Assembly (NCBI RefSeq): GCF_015476115.1
Contig: NZ_CP064295.1
Location: 2,288,001-2,352,000 of the forward strand
Direction of reading: 5' to 3'
Origin: Aegicerativicinus sediminis
Lineage (GTDB): Bacteria; Bacteroidota; Bacteroidia; Flavobacteriales; Flavobacteriaceae
Length of the DNA stretch: 64,000 bases
Below the pieces are notes generated by a model that did no database searches, was not told where the DNA came from, and saw only the letters and a program-made list of their open reading frames with translations. Positions 1 to 7,610 of this stretch are shown here, piece after piece. Numbering within the stretch: the first letter of the stretch is position 1; every line of letters starts with the position of its first letter. Position numbers and translations under genes: made by a program.

Positions 1-707
1 ATATTCACTTCTCTTTGATAACGTTTATACAATCGTAACATATCAAACCAGGTGTAAGTATGATTTGAAATTTGATTAATAAAAAGATTATCATTACTCA
101 TAGCCTCAAAGTCATAGGATACTTGAACTTTTGTTGAATCAGTATCATCATTTTTAAGATGGTAACGGACATGTTTTTCAATCATTTCCAAATTATTTTT
201 GTACGCACTATGATTGGTTTGATTCACTTCCATGATAAAGTCCCGTGAATCGGATAGGTTGGCAAAAGCAGTTCTCAACCACTCATTTTTTATTAGACCT
301 AAATCGCCAGAACTCAACATTTCATTATATGCAACCGTATTTTGTATAGTGATTTGAAATTGAAAGTACCGCTTTAAATGATTTTCAAAATCTGCACGTT
401 TTGTGGGTAAAAGTTTTTTGGTTTCTAAAGCATCTAAAGTCGTCAATGCTTGATTGTACCTAAGCTCCATGTTCTTTACAGAATGATTTACATCCTCTGA
501 CACATTATCAAGATCAATTTTTAGGCGTTGCAAATAATCAAGTGCTTTTGATTGTAGTTTTCTGTTTTCGTTCCAATTGTTGATTTGAAGTGCAATCAAA
601 ATTCCGATTACTACAAGAATGGTTTCTCCTGTAGCATAAAACAAATATTTACTGAACTTATTTTCGGAGAGTATTTGTTGGCGAAATTTTCTAAAGAATT
701 TTATCAC
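1..707 (-). CDS. DUF6090 family membrane-anchored protein (partial, C-terminus outside window)
   Basis: This gene runs off the left edge; about 235 codons are visible. Translation from a GTG at 705-707 gives MIKFFRKFRQQILSENKFSK, followed by a single membrane segment (about residues 22-42) ending in IALQINNWNE. That start and the INNWNE motif are what I know as the flavobacterial DUF6090 family, whose function is unknown. The rest is a long helical, charged region predicted outside the cytoplasm. No in-frame ATG gives the conserved MIKFFR start, so GTG is chosen. The gene is the leftmost of a run of unrelated minus-strand genes and shares an upstream element with its neighbour. Family assignment is from recollection of the N-terminal motif. 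Confidence 0.7.
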   Translation of the reverse strand, partial: MIKFFRKFRQQILSENKFSKYLFYATGETILVVIGILIALQINNWNENRKLQSKALDYLQRLKIDLDNVSEDVNHSVKNMELRYNQALTTLDALETKKLLPTKRADFENHLKRYFQFQITIQNTVAYNEMLSSGDLGLIKNEWLRTAFANLSDSRDFIMEVNQTNHSAYKNNLEMIEKHVRYHLKNDDTDSTKVQVSYDFEAMSNDNLFINQISNHTYTWFDMLRLYKRYQREVN

Positions 708-752
708 AGGTAAATGGTTGATTGTAAGGAAGCACCCTTTGGTATAAAGTTA

Positions 753-796
753 GTTGTGTTGGTTGAAACTAAGATAGTAAAATGAGGGGAGTTTAG
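753..796 (-). repeat. 44-bp shared upstream element, copy 1 (promoter-like)
   Basis: This stretch matches 1476-1519 at 37 of 44 positions by hand alignment. Read on the minus strand it contains CTCATTTTA, then TATCTTAG, which is one base from the Bacteroidota -7 box TAnnTTTG. It ends about 45 bp upstream of the DUF6090 start. It could be a duplicated promoter/leader or part of a cassette-boundary repeat. Confidence 0.5.
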
Positions 797-878
797 TTGA
801 CGGGTAGATTCCGATTAGTTCTTTCGTCAATAGATAAATGAAGCAATGGGTATCATGTTGTGCTATACTCGCTTGGTT

Positions 879-1445
879 TTATTTATCATTTAGCGGAAAA
901 GTAATCCCCAATGCGAATGCTCCAACGAACTGTTCGGCAGATGGTTGAAAATAGTAAGCAAGCCCTAGATCAACATTATTGTTTTTTCCTAATTCCAATC
1001 CAAAAGCAAATGGGATATGGAAGATGACGCCACTTTTGTCAATGTTGTCGAACGCGGTTAATGTCTCAAATTTTCCAATCGACGTTCCTAATCCTATTTC
1101 CACATAAGGGGCTACCCATGGAATTGGTGCTCTAACTCTTACTTTTCCTCCAAGTAGAATAGCTTTTGATATAGCTTTTTCCTCAGTTGGATTATCATCT
1201 AGATCCTTTCCATTTGAGTTTGTTAAAATGAAACCTGTATAAGGTCTAAATTCAACCCAAGACTTAACTTTAAGAACTAATTCTCCTTGTGCGAAGAATC
1301 CATCATCGGCTATGTCGTCAATACTGTTGTAAGGAACACTTATTCCATAACCAACTTGAACATTTATGGATTTTTCTTTTATGAATTGTGCTTCAACTAA
1401 ATTTGAAGTCAGAATAGTAATTAGTAGTATCAGGGGCTTATTCAT
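879..1445 (-). CDS. Small outer-membrane beta-barrel-like protein
   Basis: This is a 188-residue protein with a signal peptide (MNKPLILLITILTSNLVEAQ, likely cleaved after Ala19 or Gln20). The mature part is rich in alternating hydrophobic/polar strands with Gly turns (INVQVGYGISVPY, VAPYVEIGLGTSIG, FALGITFPL) and ends in a hydrophobic strand. This is what an eight-stranded outer-membrane barrel of the OMP_b-brl type looks like. No catalytic motif is visible and the ligand is unknown. The gene stands alone, preceded by the shared 44-bp element at 1476-1519. An alternative is a periplasmic beta-sandwich protein. Confidence 0.6.
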   Translation of the reverse strand: MNKPLILLITILTSNLVEAQFIKEKSINVQVGYGISVPYNSIDDIADDGFFAQGELVLKVKSWVEFRPYTGFILTNSNGKDLDDNPTEEKAISKAILLGGKVRVRAPIPWVAPYVEIGLGTSIGKFETLTAFDNIDKSGVIFHIPFAFGLELGKNNNVDLGLAYYFQPSAEQFVGAFALGITFPLNDK

Positions 1446-1475
1446 AAATTGTTCTGGCGGTTTTTATAACGCCGC

Positions 1476-1519
1476 GTTGCGTTGTTTGAATCTAAGATAT
1501 TAAAATGAGGGAACTTTGG
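1476..1519 (-). repeat. 44-bp shared upstream element, copy 2 (promoter-like)
   Basis: This copy corresponds to 753-796, with seven mismatches in 44 positions. It lies 31 bp upstream of the beta-barrel gene start and carries TATCTTAG on the minus strand. Just beside it, GGCG (1457-1460) and CGCC (1470-1473) could pair, so a short hairpin is also possible here. Confidence 0.5.
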
Positions 1520-1596
1520 TTGTTATACAGTGTGGTGAGCAGATTTTGCTGAGTTTATTGAATTTTAAGTACATCTAAAATCGGGAAATTTGAATT

Positions 1597-2001
1597 TCAA
1601 CTAAATAGCTTTTTTATCCAGTTGGTATTGTTGTTTTCGTAAACAGATTTGTGCCTGCTAAACCTTTCAATCCAGCCTTCTTCTGTAAAAATTTCTCCAT
1701 GTAAACCATCAGAAAGTTCTGCTACATTTTCGCCATCCATAAAAACTTTGAGCCCACTATCTAAATCGTTACTCTCCTGAATGGCGAAGAGAAAATCATG
1801 CATAGAGTTCTCAAGTACCTTTTCCAAAACGTCTGCAACGACTTGTTTTTCTTCTTGAGTTAATTTTGAAAGTTTGGCATGCAACTCTTTTGATTCCTGA
1901 CTACTCCATTTACCTTGAATTAGTCCTTTGAACCAATCGATTTGTTTATCTTTTAACTTATCAACTATCAATCTTCCAAATTTGTCTAATGTATCACTCA
2001 T
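1597..2001 (-). CDS. Hypothetical small cytoplasmic protein
   Basis: This is a 134-residue protein from the ATG at 1999-2001 (MSDTLDKFGRLIVDKL). A longer in-frame start at 2058 would run through the inverted-repeat spacer and is unlikely. The protein is helical and charged, has no signal peptide or membrane segment, and ends in NNNTNWIKKLFS. I do not recognise the family. It sits in the accessory run of minus-strand genes with its own spacer on each side, so it is probably a single-gene cassette. Confidence 0.55.
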   Translation of the reverse strand: MSDTLDKFGRLIVDKLKDKQIDWFKGLIQGKWSSQESKELHAKLSKLTQEEKQVVADVLEKVLENSMHDFLFAIQESNDLDSGLKVFMDGENVAELSDGLHGEIFTEEGWIERFSRHKSVYENNNTNWIKKLFS

Positions 2002-2021
2002 TGAGTTAGGTTCTTTTAAAT

Positions 2022-2154
2022 GGCTAACGGTTTGGATATGATTTCTTTGTGGAATCATTCACAGGATTCATCCACAGAGAGATTAAGCCAATTTAATATT
2101 TTTACTTTTGGTTTTGTACTGTCGTCACGTTTAATTATATACGTTGTTGTATCC
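2022..2154. repeat. attC-like spacer element 1
   Basis: The left arm at 2022-2040 reads GGCTAACGGTTTGGATATG. The right arm at 2131-2154 contains ATATACGTTGTTGTATCC. The AACG/CGTT cores face each other. Between them TGTGGA (2048-2053) can pair with TCCACA (2071-2076). The layout resembles the other spacers at 3807-3842 and 4781-4913, but it does not match the classical RYYYAAC/GTTRRRY integron consensus. Confidence 0.4.
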
Positions 2155-2160
2155 AGTTTT

Positions 2161-2634
2161 TTAATTCCCATTCAACTGTTTTTCATATTCTGCCGCATCG
2201 TATGTTCCTATTGATTTTTGGACGAGTCCTTTGTCATTCATAGTCCATTCTTCAAATCCGCTGTAATCAACTTTATTTCCAGTTCCGTTTGGTCCCGAAT
2301 TAGTTCCTTTAAAAGTCCAATAATATCGATAAGTCCCAATTCCCTGTGTTAGACTGTCCATTGTTAATTCCAAATCAGGAAATGCGTCCATATATGATTT
2401 AGCAGTTTCTGCTAATTGTTTTCTTCCAACTGCTGGAGTTCCGTTATTTACAGTTAATGTACCATCCTCGGCGTAAAATGAAGCCATTTTTTCTGGTACT
2501 TTACTATTCCAAGCATAAGTATAGTTTTGTCCGAATTCGACCATTTTATCGTATTCAGTGTTATCAGATTTACATCCTGTCATTATGATCAAGATTATTG
2601 ACAATGTTGGTATAAATGGATACTTAGTTTTCAT
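2161..2634 (-). CDS. SnoaL/NTF2-like lipoprotein
   Basis: This is a 157-residue protein with a lipoprotein signal (MKTKYPFIPTLSIILIIMTG, lipobox Cys21). The mature domain (about 30-150) has the NTF2-like cone-fold pattern: YTYAWNSKVPEKMASFYAED near the start, GRKQLAETAKSYMDAFPDL, then strands with RYYWTFKGTN and GFEEWTMNDKG. SnoaL-like proteins are small ligand-binding or isomerase-like domains. Here the exported, lipid-anchored form suggests a periplasmic or outer-membrane role with unknown substrate. It is 12 bp downstream of the GH5-type gene, so the two may be cotranscribed. Confidence 0.7.
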   Translation of the reverse strand: MKTKYPFIPTLSIILIIMTGCKSDNTEYDKMVEFGQNYTYAWNSKVPEKMASFYAEDGTLTVNNGTPAVGRKQLAETAKSYMDAFPDLELTMDSLTQGIGTYRYYWTFKGTNSGPNGTGNKVDYSGFEEWTMNDKGLVQKSIGTYDAAEYEKQLNGN

Positions 2635-2646
2635 AAGTCCAGCAAT

Positions 2647-3762
2647 TTATTCTTTTGTCAATTCTTTAATAATATCAACTTCTTCCTGTTTATAGGGTGT
2701 GCCATCTTTTCGAAAGATTTCATGAAACCATAATTTGGGTTCAGATCCATCAGGAATTGGCTCGTCCCAGGCATATTTGGTATTTGACTTTCCTGCTACA
2801 AGTCCCCAATTGATTGCTCCTATATGTTGCTTTTTTAAAATGGGCATTATATTGCCAAATAGACTATTATTTCTACGAGCCATGTATTCTGTGCAAATCA
2901 AAGGTCTATTAAGCTTCTTTAATGTATCAATTGCACTTTGATGATGGATTTCATCATTATAATTGTGATAAGTTATAATATCTGAATTTTCAATTTGAAA
3001 TTTATTTAAATCTTTTAAATCAAAATTCCATACGCCTGCAGTTAAAGGTTGGGTTGGATTAATTTCTCTTCCCCATTCAAAAACCTTTTTTAATAAATTC
3101 ATCGATTTATTGCCATAGCCACTATTTCCCGGCTCATTATAGAGATCCCATAAAATAATTCTTTTATCATCTTTAAATGTGCTAAGAATATCTTTTGTAT
3201 AAGCCTCAAGGGTAGGGAGTAAATTTTCTGAAGTAAAAAGTAAATCTCCCGGGTCTCTAATCCATCCTGAATTATGGACGCCTGGCTTGGGATCTGGTTG
3301 TTTTCCTGCACTATATGTAGGATTCCAGCAATCATCAAAAAAGACAAAAATGGTTGCTATATTATGCTTATCAGCGATTGATAAATAGTGATTAATTCGT
3401 TCTTTAAATCCTTCTTTATCAAATTGCCATGCAACATGATGCAAATATACCCTCATGCAATTTAGCCCAATATTCTCTGCCCACCCTAATTCTTTATCAA
3501 TAGTTTCTGGGTCAAAAGTTTCTTTCTGCCAAAATTCTAGTTGGTTTATTGCTGTACTTGGATTAAAATTTGAACCTCTTAACCAAGGTAATTTTTCCTC
3601 CCAGAAGTTTGCTTTTTCTTCAGACCACCTTTCATTTTTGGTAACCAATCCTGTTTGTGTTTCTTTTGGTTCTGGAGCCTTTTTATTCTTTGAGACACAA
3701 GAAAAAATTAAACATCCTGTTATAAATGTGATTAATAAATTATTACGCATTCTTTGGTACAT
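2647..3762 (-). CDS. Glycoside hydrolase family 5-type lipoprotein (cellulase-like)
   Basis: This is a 371-residue protein with a lipoprotein signal (LITFITGCLIFSC, Cys22), so probably anchored in the outer membrane. The TIM-barrel clan GH-A signature is clear. The acid/base Glu210 lies in WDLYNEPGNSG and the candidate nucleophile Glu292 in ICTEYMARRN. An early MRVYLHHVAWQFD strand and a late INWGLVAGKSN strand frame the barrel. Proteins of this type are annotated as cellulase or 1,4-beta-xylanase-like; the substrate cannot be read from sequence. A second ATG at codon 5 is an equally plausible start. It sits in the accessory region and probably shares a transcript with the SnoaL-like lipoprotein. 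Confidence 0.75.
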   Translation of the reverse strand: MYQRMRNNLLITFITGCLIFSCVSKNKKAPEPKETQTGLVTKNERWSEEKANFWEEKLPWLRGSNFNPSTAINQLEFWQKETFDPETIDKELGWAENIGLNCMRVYLHHVAWQFDKEGFKERINHYLSIADKHNIATIFVFFDDCWNPTYSAGKQPDPKPGVHNSGWIRDPGDLLFTSENLLPTLEAYTKDILSTFKDDKRIILWDLYNEPGNSGYGNKSMNLLKKVFEWGREINPTQPLTAGVWNFDLKDLNKFQIENSDIITYHNYNDEIHHQSAIDTLKKLNRPLICTEYMARRNNSLFGNIMPILKKQHIGAINWGLVAGKSNTKYAWDEPIPDGSEPKLWFHEIFRKDGTPYKQEEVDIIKELTKE

Positions 3763-3806
3763 AATTTTTCTATTATTGTAAATACTTGATTTATTTCCAT
3801 ATTGGT

Positions 3807-3842
3807 TTCAACGATTTGAATATGGTGTGTTTGGCGTTAGAC
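3807..3842. repeat. attC-like spacer element 2 (weak)
   Basis: The spacer between the GH5-type gene and the first CPBP gene holds CAACGATTTGAATATGG (3809-3825) and then GGCGTTAGAC (3833-3842). GTTAGAC fits the integron core GTTRRRY, and the minus strand reads GTCTAAC...GTTGAAA. The arms are short and the pairing is poor, so this is the least certain of the spacer elements. Confidence 0.25.
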
Positions 3843-3947
3843 AAAACAATTTTTCAAACTGTTCCTGGTTGTATTTGTTTTACTAATTTTCATGTTTTAA
3901 CTCAATTGCCCAATGCACTATATTTTTTGTTAGCCTTTGTTATTTTT

Positions 3948-4760
3948 TTAACCAAATGGTGTGCCTATAACGTGAAAAACAACATCAAAAATAAAATGTG
4001 CCAGCATAGCCATTATCAGACCATACCTCCAAAATATCCACCCAAAGGTTGTTCCTGTTATTACATTTCCCAATACTGTTGTTCCAATTACGATTGGTGT
4101 TAGGTCATAATAATTGCCTGATATTGGGATATGAATAAATCCGAAAAATAAAGCTGTTAATAGGTTTCCAATCCATATGGTTTTATATGATGGTGTCTTT
4201 GTTTTAATCAGATACTGGATTACAGTTATAACTAAAGACATAATACCTAATCGAAATATTATTTCTTCAGTAATTCCTGCGGAAAATGAAGCAAAAAGAT
4301 TAGGAATTGCTGAAGGGTGTTTAAAATTAGCTGGTCCCATTGGAAGAACATATTTTTGAACCTTAAGCATTAGTAGCATTAAAAATCCTACAAGAGAACC
4401 AATTAAGGCACTTGCAAGAATTGTATTTCTATTGAAGGAATCCGAAAACGACTTACCAGATAGTATTTTTACAAGAAGTGGTGCACCTAATTTTGCTCGA
4501 GCAGATATCCATAATCCCATCCAAATGAATAGGGAACCTATAATTAGCGCAGCTCCGGCATTTCCAATAATTGATTGAAAGATTGATTGTTTTTCTAAAT
4601 CAATAGCTTGAGAAGTCAGCTCTTTTACGGCTCGCGAATGTGGGATGTTTGCTATTGCAGCCAAAACGAATACAACTAATAACCACCAAAATGTCTTCCA
4701 ACGAAATTCGATTTGATCTTCTTTGTTACGTACTATTGGTTTTGGTAGAAGTCTAATCAT
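3948..4760 (-). CDS. CPBP family intramembrane glutamic endopeptidase
   Basis: This is a 270-residue multi-pass membrane protein with the motifs of the CPBP (Abi/Rce1-like) family. Motif 1 is EExxxR (Glu165, Glu166, Arg170 in GITEEIIFRLG), motif 2 is His210 in FFGFIHIP, and motif 3 is His255 with Asp259 in AHFIFDVVFH. The family cleaves within or near membranes, and bacterial members often act in bacteriocin immunity or peptide maturation; the target here is unknown. The gene stands alone in its spacer-bounded slot, and a second, divergent CPBP gene follows in the next slot. Confidence 0.85.
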   Translation of the reverse strand: MIRLLPKPIVRNKEDQIEFRWKTFWWLLVVFVLAAIANIPHSRAVKELTSQAIDLEKQSIFQSIIGNAGAALIIGSLFIWMGLWISARAKLGAPLLVKILSGKSFSDSFNRNTILASALIGSLVGFLMLLMLKVQKYVLPMGPANFKHPSAIPNLFASFSAGITEEIIFRLGIMSLVITVIQYLIKTKTPSYKTIWIGNLLTALFFGFIHIPISGNYYDLTPIVIGTTVLGNVITGTTFGWIFWRYGLIMAMLAHFIFDVVFHVIGTPFG

Positions 4761-4780
4761 TTATTGAGTTTTCTGATAAA

Positions 4781-4913
4781 GGCCAACGGTCTCGGTTATT
4801 GCCAATTGGCGGAGTAAGGGGCGCGAATTTGTCGGCTTAGTATTGGTTTGTTGGTCAAGTTAATTATTTCCTTTCTAAGGGTGCCGTCTATTGGCGATTA
4901 ACCGTTGTTGGCG
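4781..4913. repeat. attC-like spacer element 3 (strong imperfect inverted repeat)
   Basis: The left arm (4782-4812) and the reverse complement of the right arm (4881-4912) align as GCCAAC...CGGTTA.T.GCCAAT..GG with a few bulges, giving a roughly 30-nt imperfect stem closed by about 70 nt. The ends are GGCCAACGGT (4781-4790) and ACCGTTGTTGGC (4901-4912). Paired arms with unpaired bases are what integron attC sites look like. It separates the two CPBP genes. Confidence 0.5.
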
Positions 4914-4932
4914 TGTCGTTTATGATTTAGAA

Positions 4933-5640
4933 TTACAATACTCTATCAAACATAGATATTGTGTTGAGTATGCAATGTGCAATTATTAACGGCCATAAAT
5001 TTCTTCCAAATTTCACGTAGGCGATTCCCATAATTAATGCTATAATCCCCGCACTTATTGACCTCACTGAAAAATCATAAGAATGCCTAAATCCGAAAAT
5101 TACAGCTTGTAAAATGACTGCAATGATAGTTGCAAAAGTTGTTGAAGAGAAAAGGCGTTCAATCCAATTCAATAAGAAACCTCTATCTAACAACTCTTCT
5201 AACATTGATTCTAATAACACCATTGGCATTATGGATACGAAAAGTAGCCAATTCCCTTTTAGATTTCCAAATTTTGAAGTCGCATCTTCAAATGAAGTAT
5301 CAGGTGCTATCGAAATTGGTAAATTATCTTTAATTATCTCAAATGCAATCATTGAAATTACAACCAAAACAAGTATTAAAATCGAGAATCCTAGTGTTTT
5401 AAGAATATTCTTTGGTTTACGTAAACCCAAATCTTTCCAAGTAACATTTCTAACTCTCATTCGCCAAGTCGCCACAATGAAAGTTGATAGTGACCAAAAA
5501 AGTCCGTTTGCAAGAAATCCAAGTTTTGATATATATACCTCCCTAATTAAGAACATTACAGATATATATATTATTATATCAATAAAAAGACCTTTAATAT
5601 TATTTGGTTTAGAATAGGCTGTCGTAATGTTAAGTTTCAT
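4933..5640 (-). CDS. CPBP family intramembrane glutamic endopeptidase, second copy
   Basis: This is a 235-residue membrane protein. Motif 1 EExxxR is Glu148, Glu149 and Arg153 in ESMLEELLDRGFLLN. Motif 2 is His186 in FGFRHSYD, and His222 with Asn226 in AHCILNTIS gives motif 3. It is clearly divergent from the CPBP protein at 3948-4760, so this is not a recent tandem duplication. Its role is unknown. It occupies the last slot of the accessory run before the housekeeping genes. Confidence 0.83.
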   Translation of the reverse strand: MKLNITTAYSKPNNIKGLFIDIIIYISVMFLIREVYISKLGFLANGLFWSLSTFIVATWRMRVRNVTWKDLGLRKPKNILKTLGFSILILVLVVISMIAFEIIKDNLPISIAPDTSFEDATSKFGNLKGNWLLFVSIMPMVLLESMLEELLDRGFLLNWIERLFSSTTFATIIAVILQAVIFGFRHSYDFSVRSISAGIIALIMGIAYVKFGRNLWPLIIAHCILNTISMFDRVL

Positions 5641-5716
5641 TTATATGTTGGTTGTTTCATTTAAAACAGCTTTAGATATTATAAATATAAATTAATAAAC
5701 TGGTAACCTAAATGCA

Positions 5717-5751
5717 CGCCAACGTATGGATAAACGCACAATTGCGTTTAT
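5717..5751. repeat. attC-like half-element with perfect 8-bp hairpin
   Basis: CGCCAACGTATGGATAAA starts at 5717 and resembles the left arms at 2022 and 4781. It runs into ATAAACGC (5730-5737), a 6-nt loop, then GCGTTTAT (5744-5751). No clear right arm follows. It lies 36 bp past the stop codon of the lipoprotein at 5787-6593, so it could also act as a weak terminator, although no T-tract follows on that strand. Confidence 0.35.
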
Positions 5752-5786
5752 ATCTTTTATATCGCAAATTAAAAAATAAACGTAAT

Positions 5787-6593
5787 CTATAATTGCAACC
5801 TATAGATATTGCCGCCAAAACCAGTGTCCTCGTCGGTAATCAAAAAGCTGTTGGCGCTTTCAAAACATAGGCCTTCCTTTTGGGAGTGGTGCTTAAACTC
5901 TAATTGTTGTTCGTTTCCTTCCAAAAAATCATCTCCCTTATAATCACTGAATAAATAGAGTTTGTCATTGGTCAGCAAAGCCAAGGTTCTGCCATCGGCA
6001 CTAATATCCGCTGAAGTAATTCTATTGGCTTTTCCTTTGATGTTTGCCTCGCTCACCACCTTGGCCTTATGTTCTCCTGCCGTATTTGGAAATTTCAAAA
6101 TGCTAAAACTACCGTGCTCCTTGGTCACAACATAGCAGTTTCCATCGTGTATAAAAAGAGATTCCATGTCCTTGTCATCCATTTTTTTTGGCAGGGAAAA
6201 GTGGATGGCCTCTGCTTGAGCTTTTGTGGTTTCTTTTTCAGGGTATTTAAGTTTGTATATGGTAAAGTCATCCCGTTTACCACTGTTGTTACCTATATCG
6301 GCAATATATAAATTGCCGTTACTATCGGCTGCCAAATCTTCCCAGTCCTCATTTTCTGCATTGGTAATGCGCAGCTGTTGTTGTATGCCTCCATCTTCTC
6401 CCAATCCATATAGGATAGGTTCATTGCCTGCATCCTCTATAACCCAATAGAGTGGAGATCCCTCGATTAATTGTATCGCGGAGACCTCCCTTAAATTGTT
6501 TGGCAGGTCTGCAATTACATCTAGGTTTCCGGTGTTGCAATTCCATATTAAAGGAGATAGAATAAAAAAATATAGCAGTGATTTTAGGCTCAT
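5787..6593 (-). CDS. Lipoprotein with beta-propeller-like repeats
   Basis: This is a 268-residue protein with a lipoprotein signal (LLYFFILSPLIWNC, Cys19). The mature part has repeated blade-like strands: YWVIEDAGNEPILYGL, NEDWEDLAADSNGNLYIADIGNN, DDKDMESLFIHDGNCYVVTKEHG, SADISADGRTLALLTNDKLYLF, and a closing KEGLCFESANSFLITDED. The DWEDLA and IADIGNN motifs occur in phytase-like or esterase-like propellers, but no catalytic set is evident. The gene is transcribed away from tesB; a TAAATTTG -7 box lies at 6619-6626. Function is unknown. Confidence 0.55.
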   Translation of the reverse strand: MSLKSLLYFFILSPLIWNCNTGNLDVIADLPNNLREVSAIQLIEGSPLYWVIEDAGNEPILYGLGEDGGIQQQLRITNAENEDWEDLAADSNGNLYIADIGNNSGKRDDFTIYKLKYPEKETTKAQAEAIHFSLPKKMDDKDMESLFIHDGNCYVVTKEHGSFSILKFPNTAGEHKAKVVSEANIKGKANRITSADISADGRTLALLTNDKLYLFSDYKGDDFLEGNEQQLEFKHHSQKEGLCFESANSFLITDEDTGFGGNIYRLQL

Positions 6594-6618
6594 GAAGGTC
6601 TAATTTAGCGTGTAATCA

Positions 6619-6626
6619 CAAATTTA
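6619..6626 (-). promoter_or_regulatory. Candidate -7 box for the lipoprotein gene
   Basis: The minus strand reads TAAATTTG, a perfect TAnnTTTG, 25 bp before the ATG at 6593. No good TTG at the -33 position is visible. Confidence 0.35.
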
Positions 6627-6692
6627 AAGTCTAGCTATTAAATAAAAGATTTTGGCCTTATAAAATTCTGTTAACTGCTTTTTCCGTGCGGG

Positions 6693-6724
6693 TTGTGGAT
6701 TTTAAATCAGGTTCCTTAGCTTTA
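6693..6724 (+). promoter_or_regulatory. Candidate promoter for tesB
   Basis: TTG at 6693-6695 is followed after 21 nt by TAGCTTTA (6717-6724), one base from TAnnTTTG. The box ends 16 bp before the tesB ATG, a short leader as is common in this phylum. Confidence 0.35.
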
Positions 6725-6740
6725 TGGCAAAATATTCCAA

Positions 6741-7610
6741 ATGACCAACATAAATGATCTCCTCGACCTATTAGACCTGCAGCAAAAGGATAAACAAGAT
6801 TTTGTTGGAAAAAGCTATACAGTCGGTAGCCCAAATGTCTTTGGAGGACAGGTGGTGGCACAGGCTCTTAATGCCGCGTACCGAACAATTGCCAACAACC
6901 GTATTTTGCATTCTATGCATGCCTATTTTTTAGAACCTGGCGATTTAGAAGTTCCCATAGATTATAAAGTTACTGTGATGCGTGATGGTGGTAGCTTTTC
7001 TGTTAGAAGGGTAACTGCCTTGCAGAATGATACGGTTATATTCATTTTGGCCTGTTCGTTTCATAAGGATGAACCTGGTTATAACCATCAAACGGATTTA
7101 GATAGGGAGGTTCCCGAGCCAGAGAGTTTGCAAAGTTGGACAGAATTACTCGAGAACTTTGGGACTATGTTACCTGGTAGACTTAAATCTTTTCTGGATA
7201 TTCCACGTCCGGTAGAATTTAAACCCACTTACATTGCCAATCCTATGGAGCATAAAGATTTGCCTCCTAGGAATGCTATTTGGTTTAAGTTTAAAGGAGA
7301 TATACCTGCACACGATTTACCCATAAAACAACAATTATTGTCCTATGTTTCTGATTATAATATATTGGGGGTTACCCTTAATCCACATGCATCAGAGTTA
7401 CATTGGGGAAATGCCCAAACTGCGAGTTTAGACCATTCTATGTGGTTTTTTAGGGATTTCGAAATAAACGACTGGTTGCTTTATTCTTTAGAGGCTGTGA
7501 GCAACAGCAATGCGCGCGGTTTTGCAAGGGGAAATATTTACACTAGGGAAGGTGTTTTGGTAGCAAGCGTTGCACAAGAGGGGATGATACGTCCTAAAGA
7601 CAAGCGTTAA
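6741..7610 (+). CDS. tesB: Acyl-CoA thioesterase II (TesB type)
   Basis: This 289-residue double hot-dog protein matches the length of E. coli TesB and should hydrolyse acyl-CoA to free acid and CoA in the cytosol. The N-terminal hot-dog holds VFGGQVVAQAL and LHSMHAYFLEPGD. The C-terminal one holds the catalytic Asp231 in SLDHSMWFFR, polar residues in SNSNARGFARGN, and Gln279 in ASVAQEG. The stop overlaps the start of the next gene by one base, so tesB heads the plus-strand series through the DUF1697 gene and probably mvaD. Confidence 0.9.
   Translation: MTNINDLLDLLDLQQKDKQDFVGKSYTVGSPNVFGGQVVAQALNAAYRTIANNRILHSMHAYFLEPGDLEVPIDYKVTVMRDGGSFSVRRVTALQNDTVIFILACSFHKDEPGYNHQTDLDREVPEPESLQSWTELLENFGTMLPGRLKSFLDIPRPVEFKPTYIANPMEHKDLPPRNAIWFKFKGDIPAHDLPIKQQLLSYVSDYNILGVTLNPHASELHWGNAQTASLDHSMWFFRDFEINDWLLYSLEAVSNSNARGFARGNIYTREGVLVASVAQEGMIRPKDKR

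Noticed and set aside
2022-4913. Classical integron attC sites
   Set aside because: The arms do not satisfy RYYYAAC and GTTRRRY together in any spacer, and no intI gene is in view. They are listed as attC-like only.
5114-5617. 167-codon open frame on the plus strand
   Set aside because: It lies entirely opposite the second CPBP gene, which has all family motifs. Its translation shows no recognisable domain.
5730-5751. Terminator of the lipoprotein at 5787-6593
   Set aside because: The 8-bp stem is good, but no T-tract follows on the minus strand, and it is joined to a GCCAACG arm like the other spacers.
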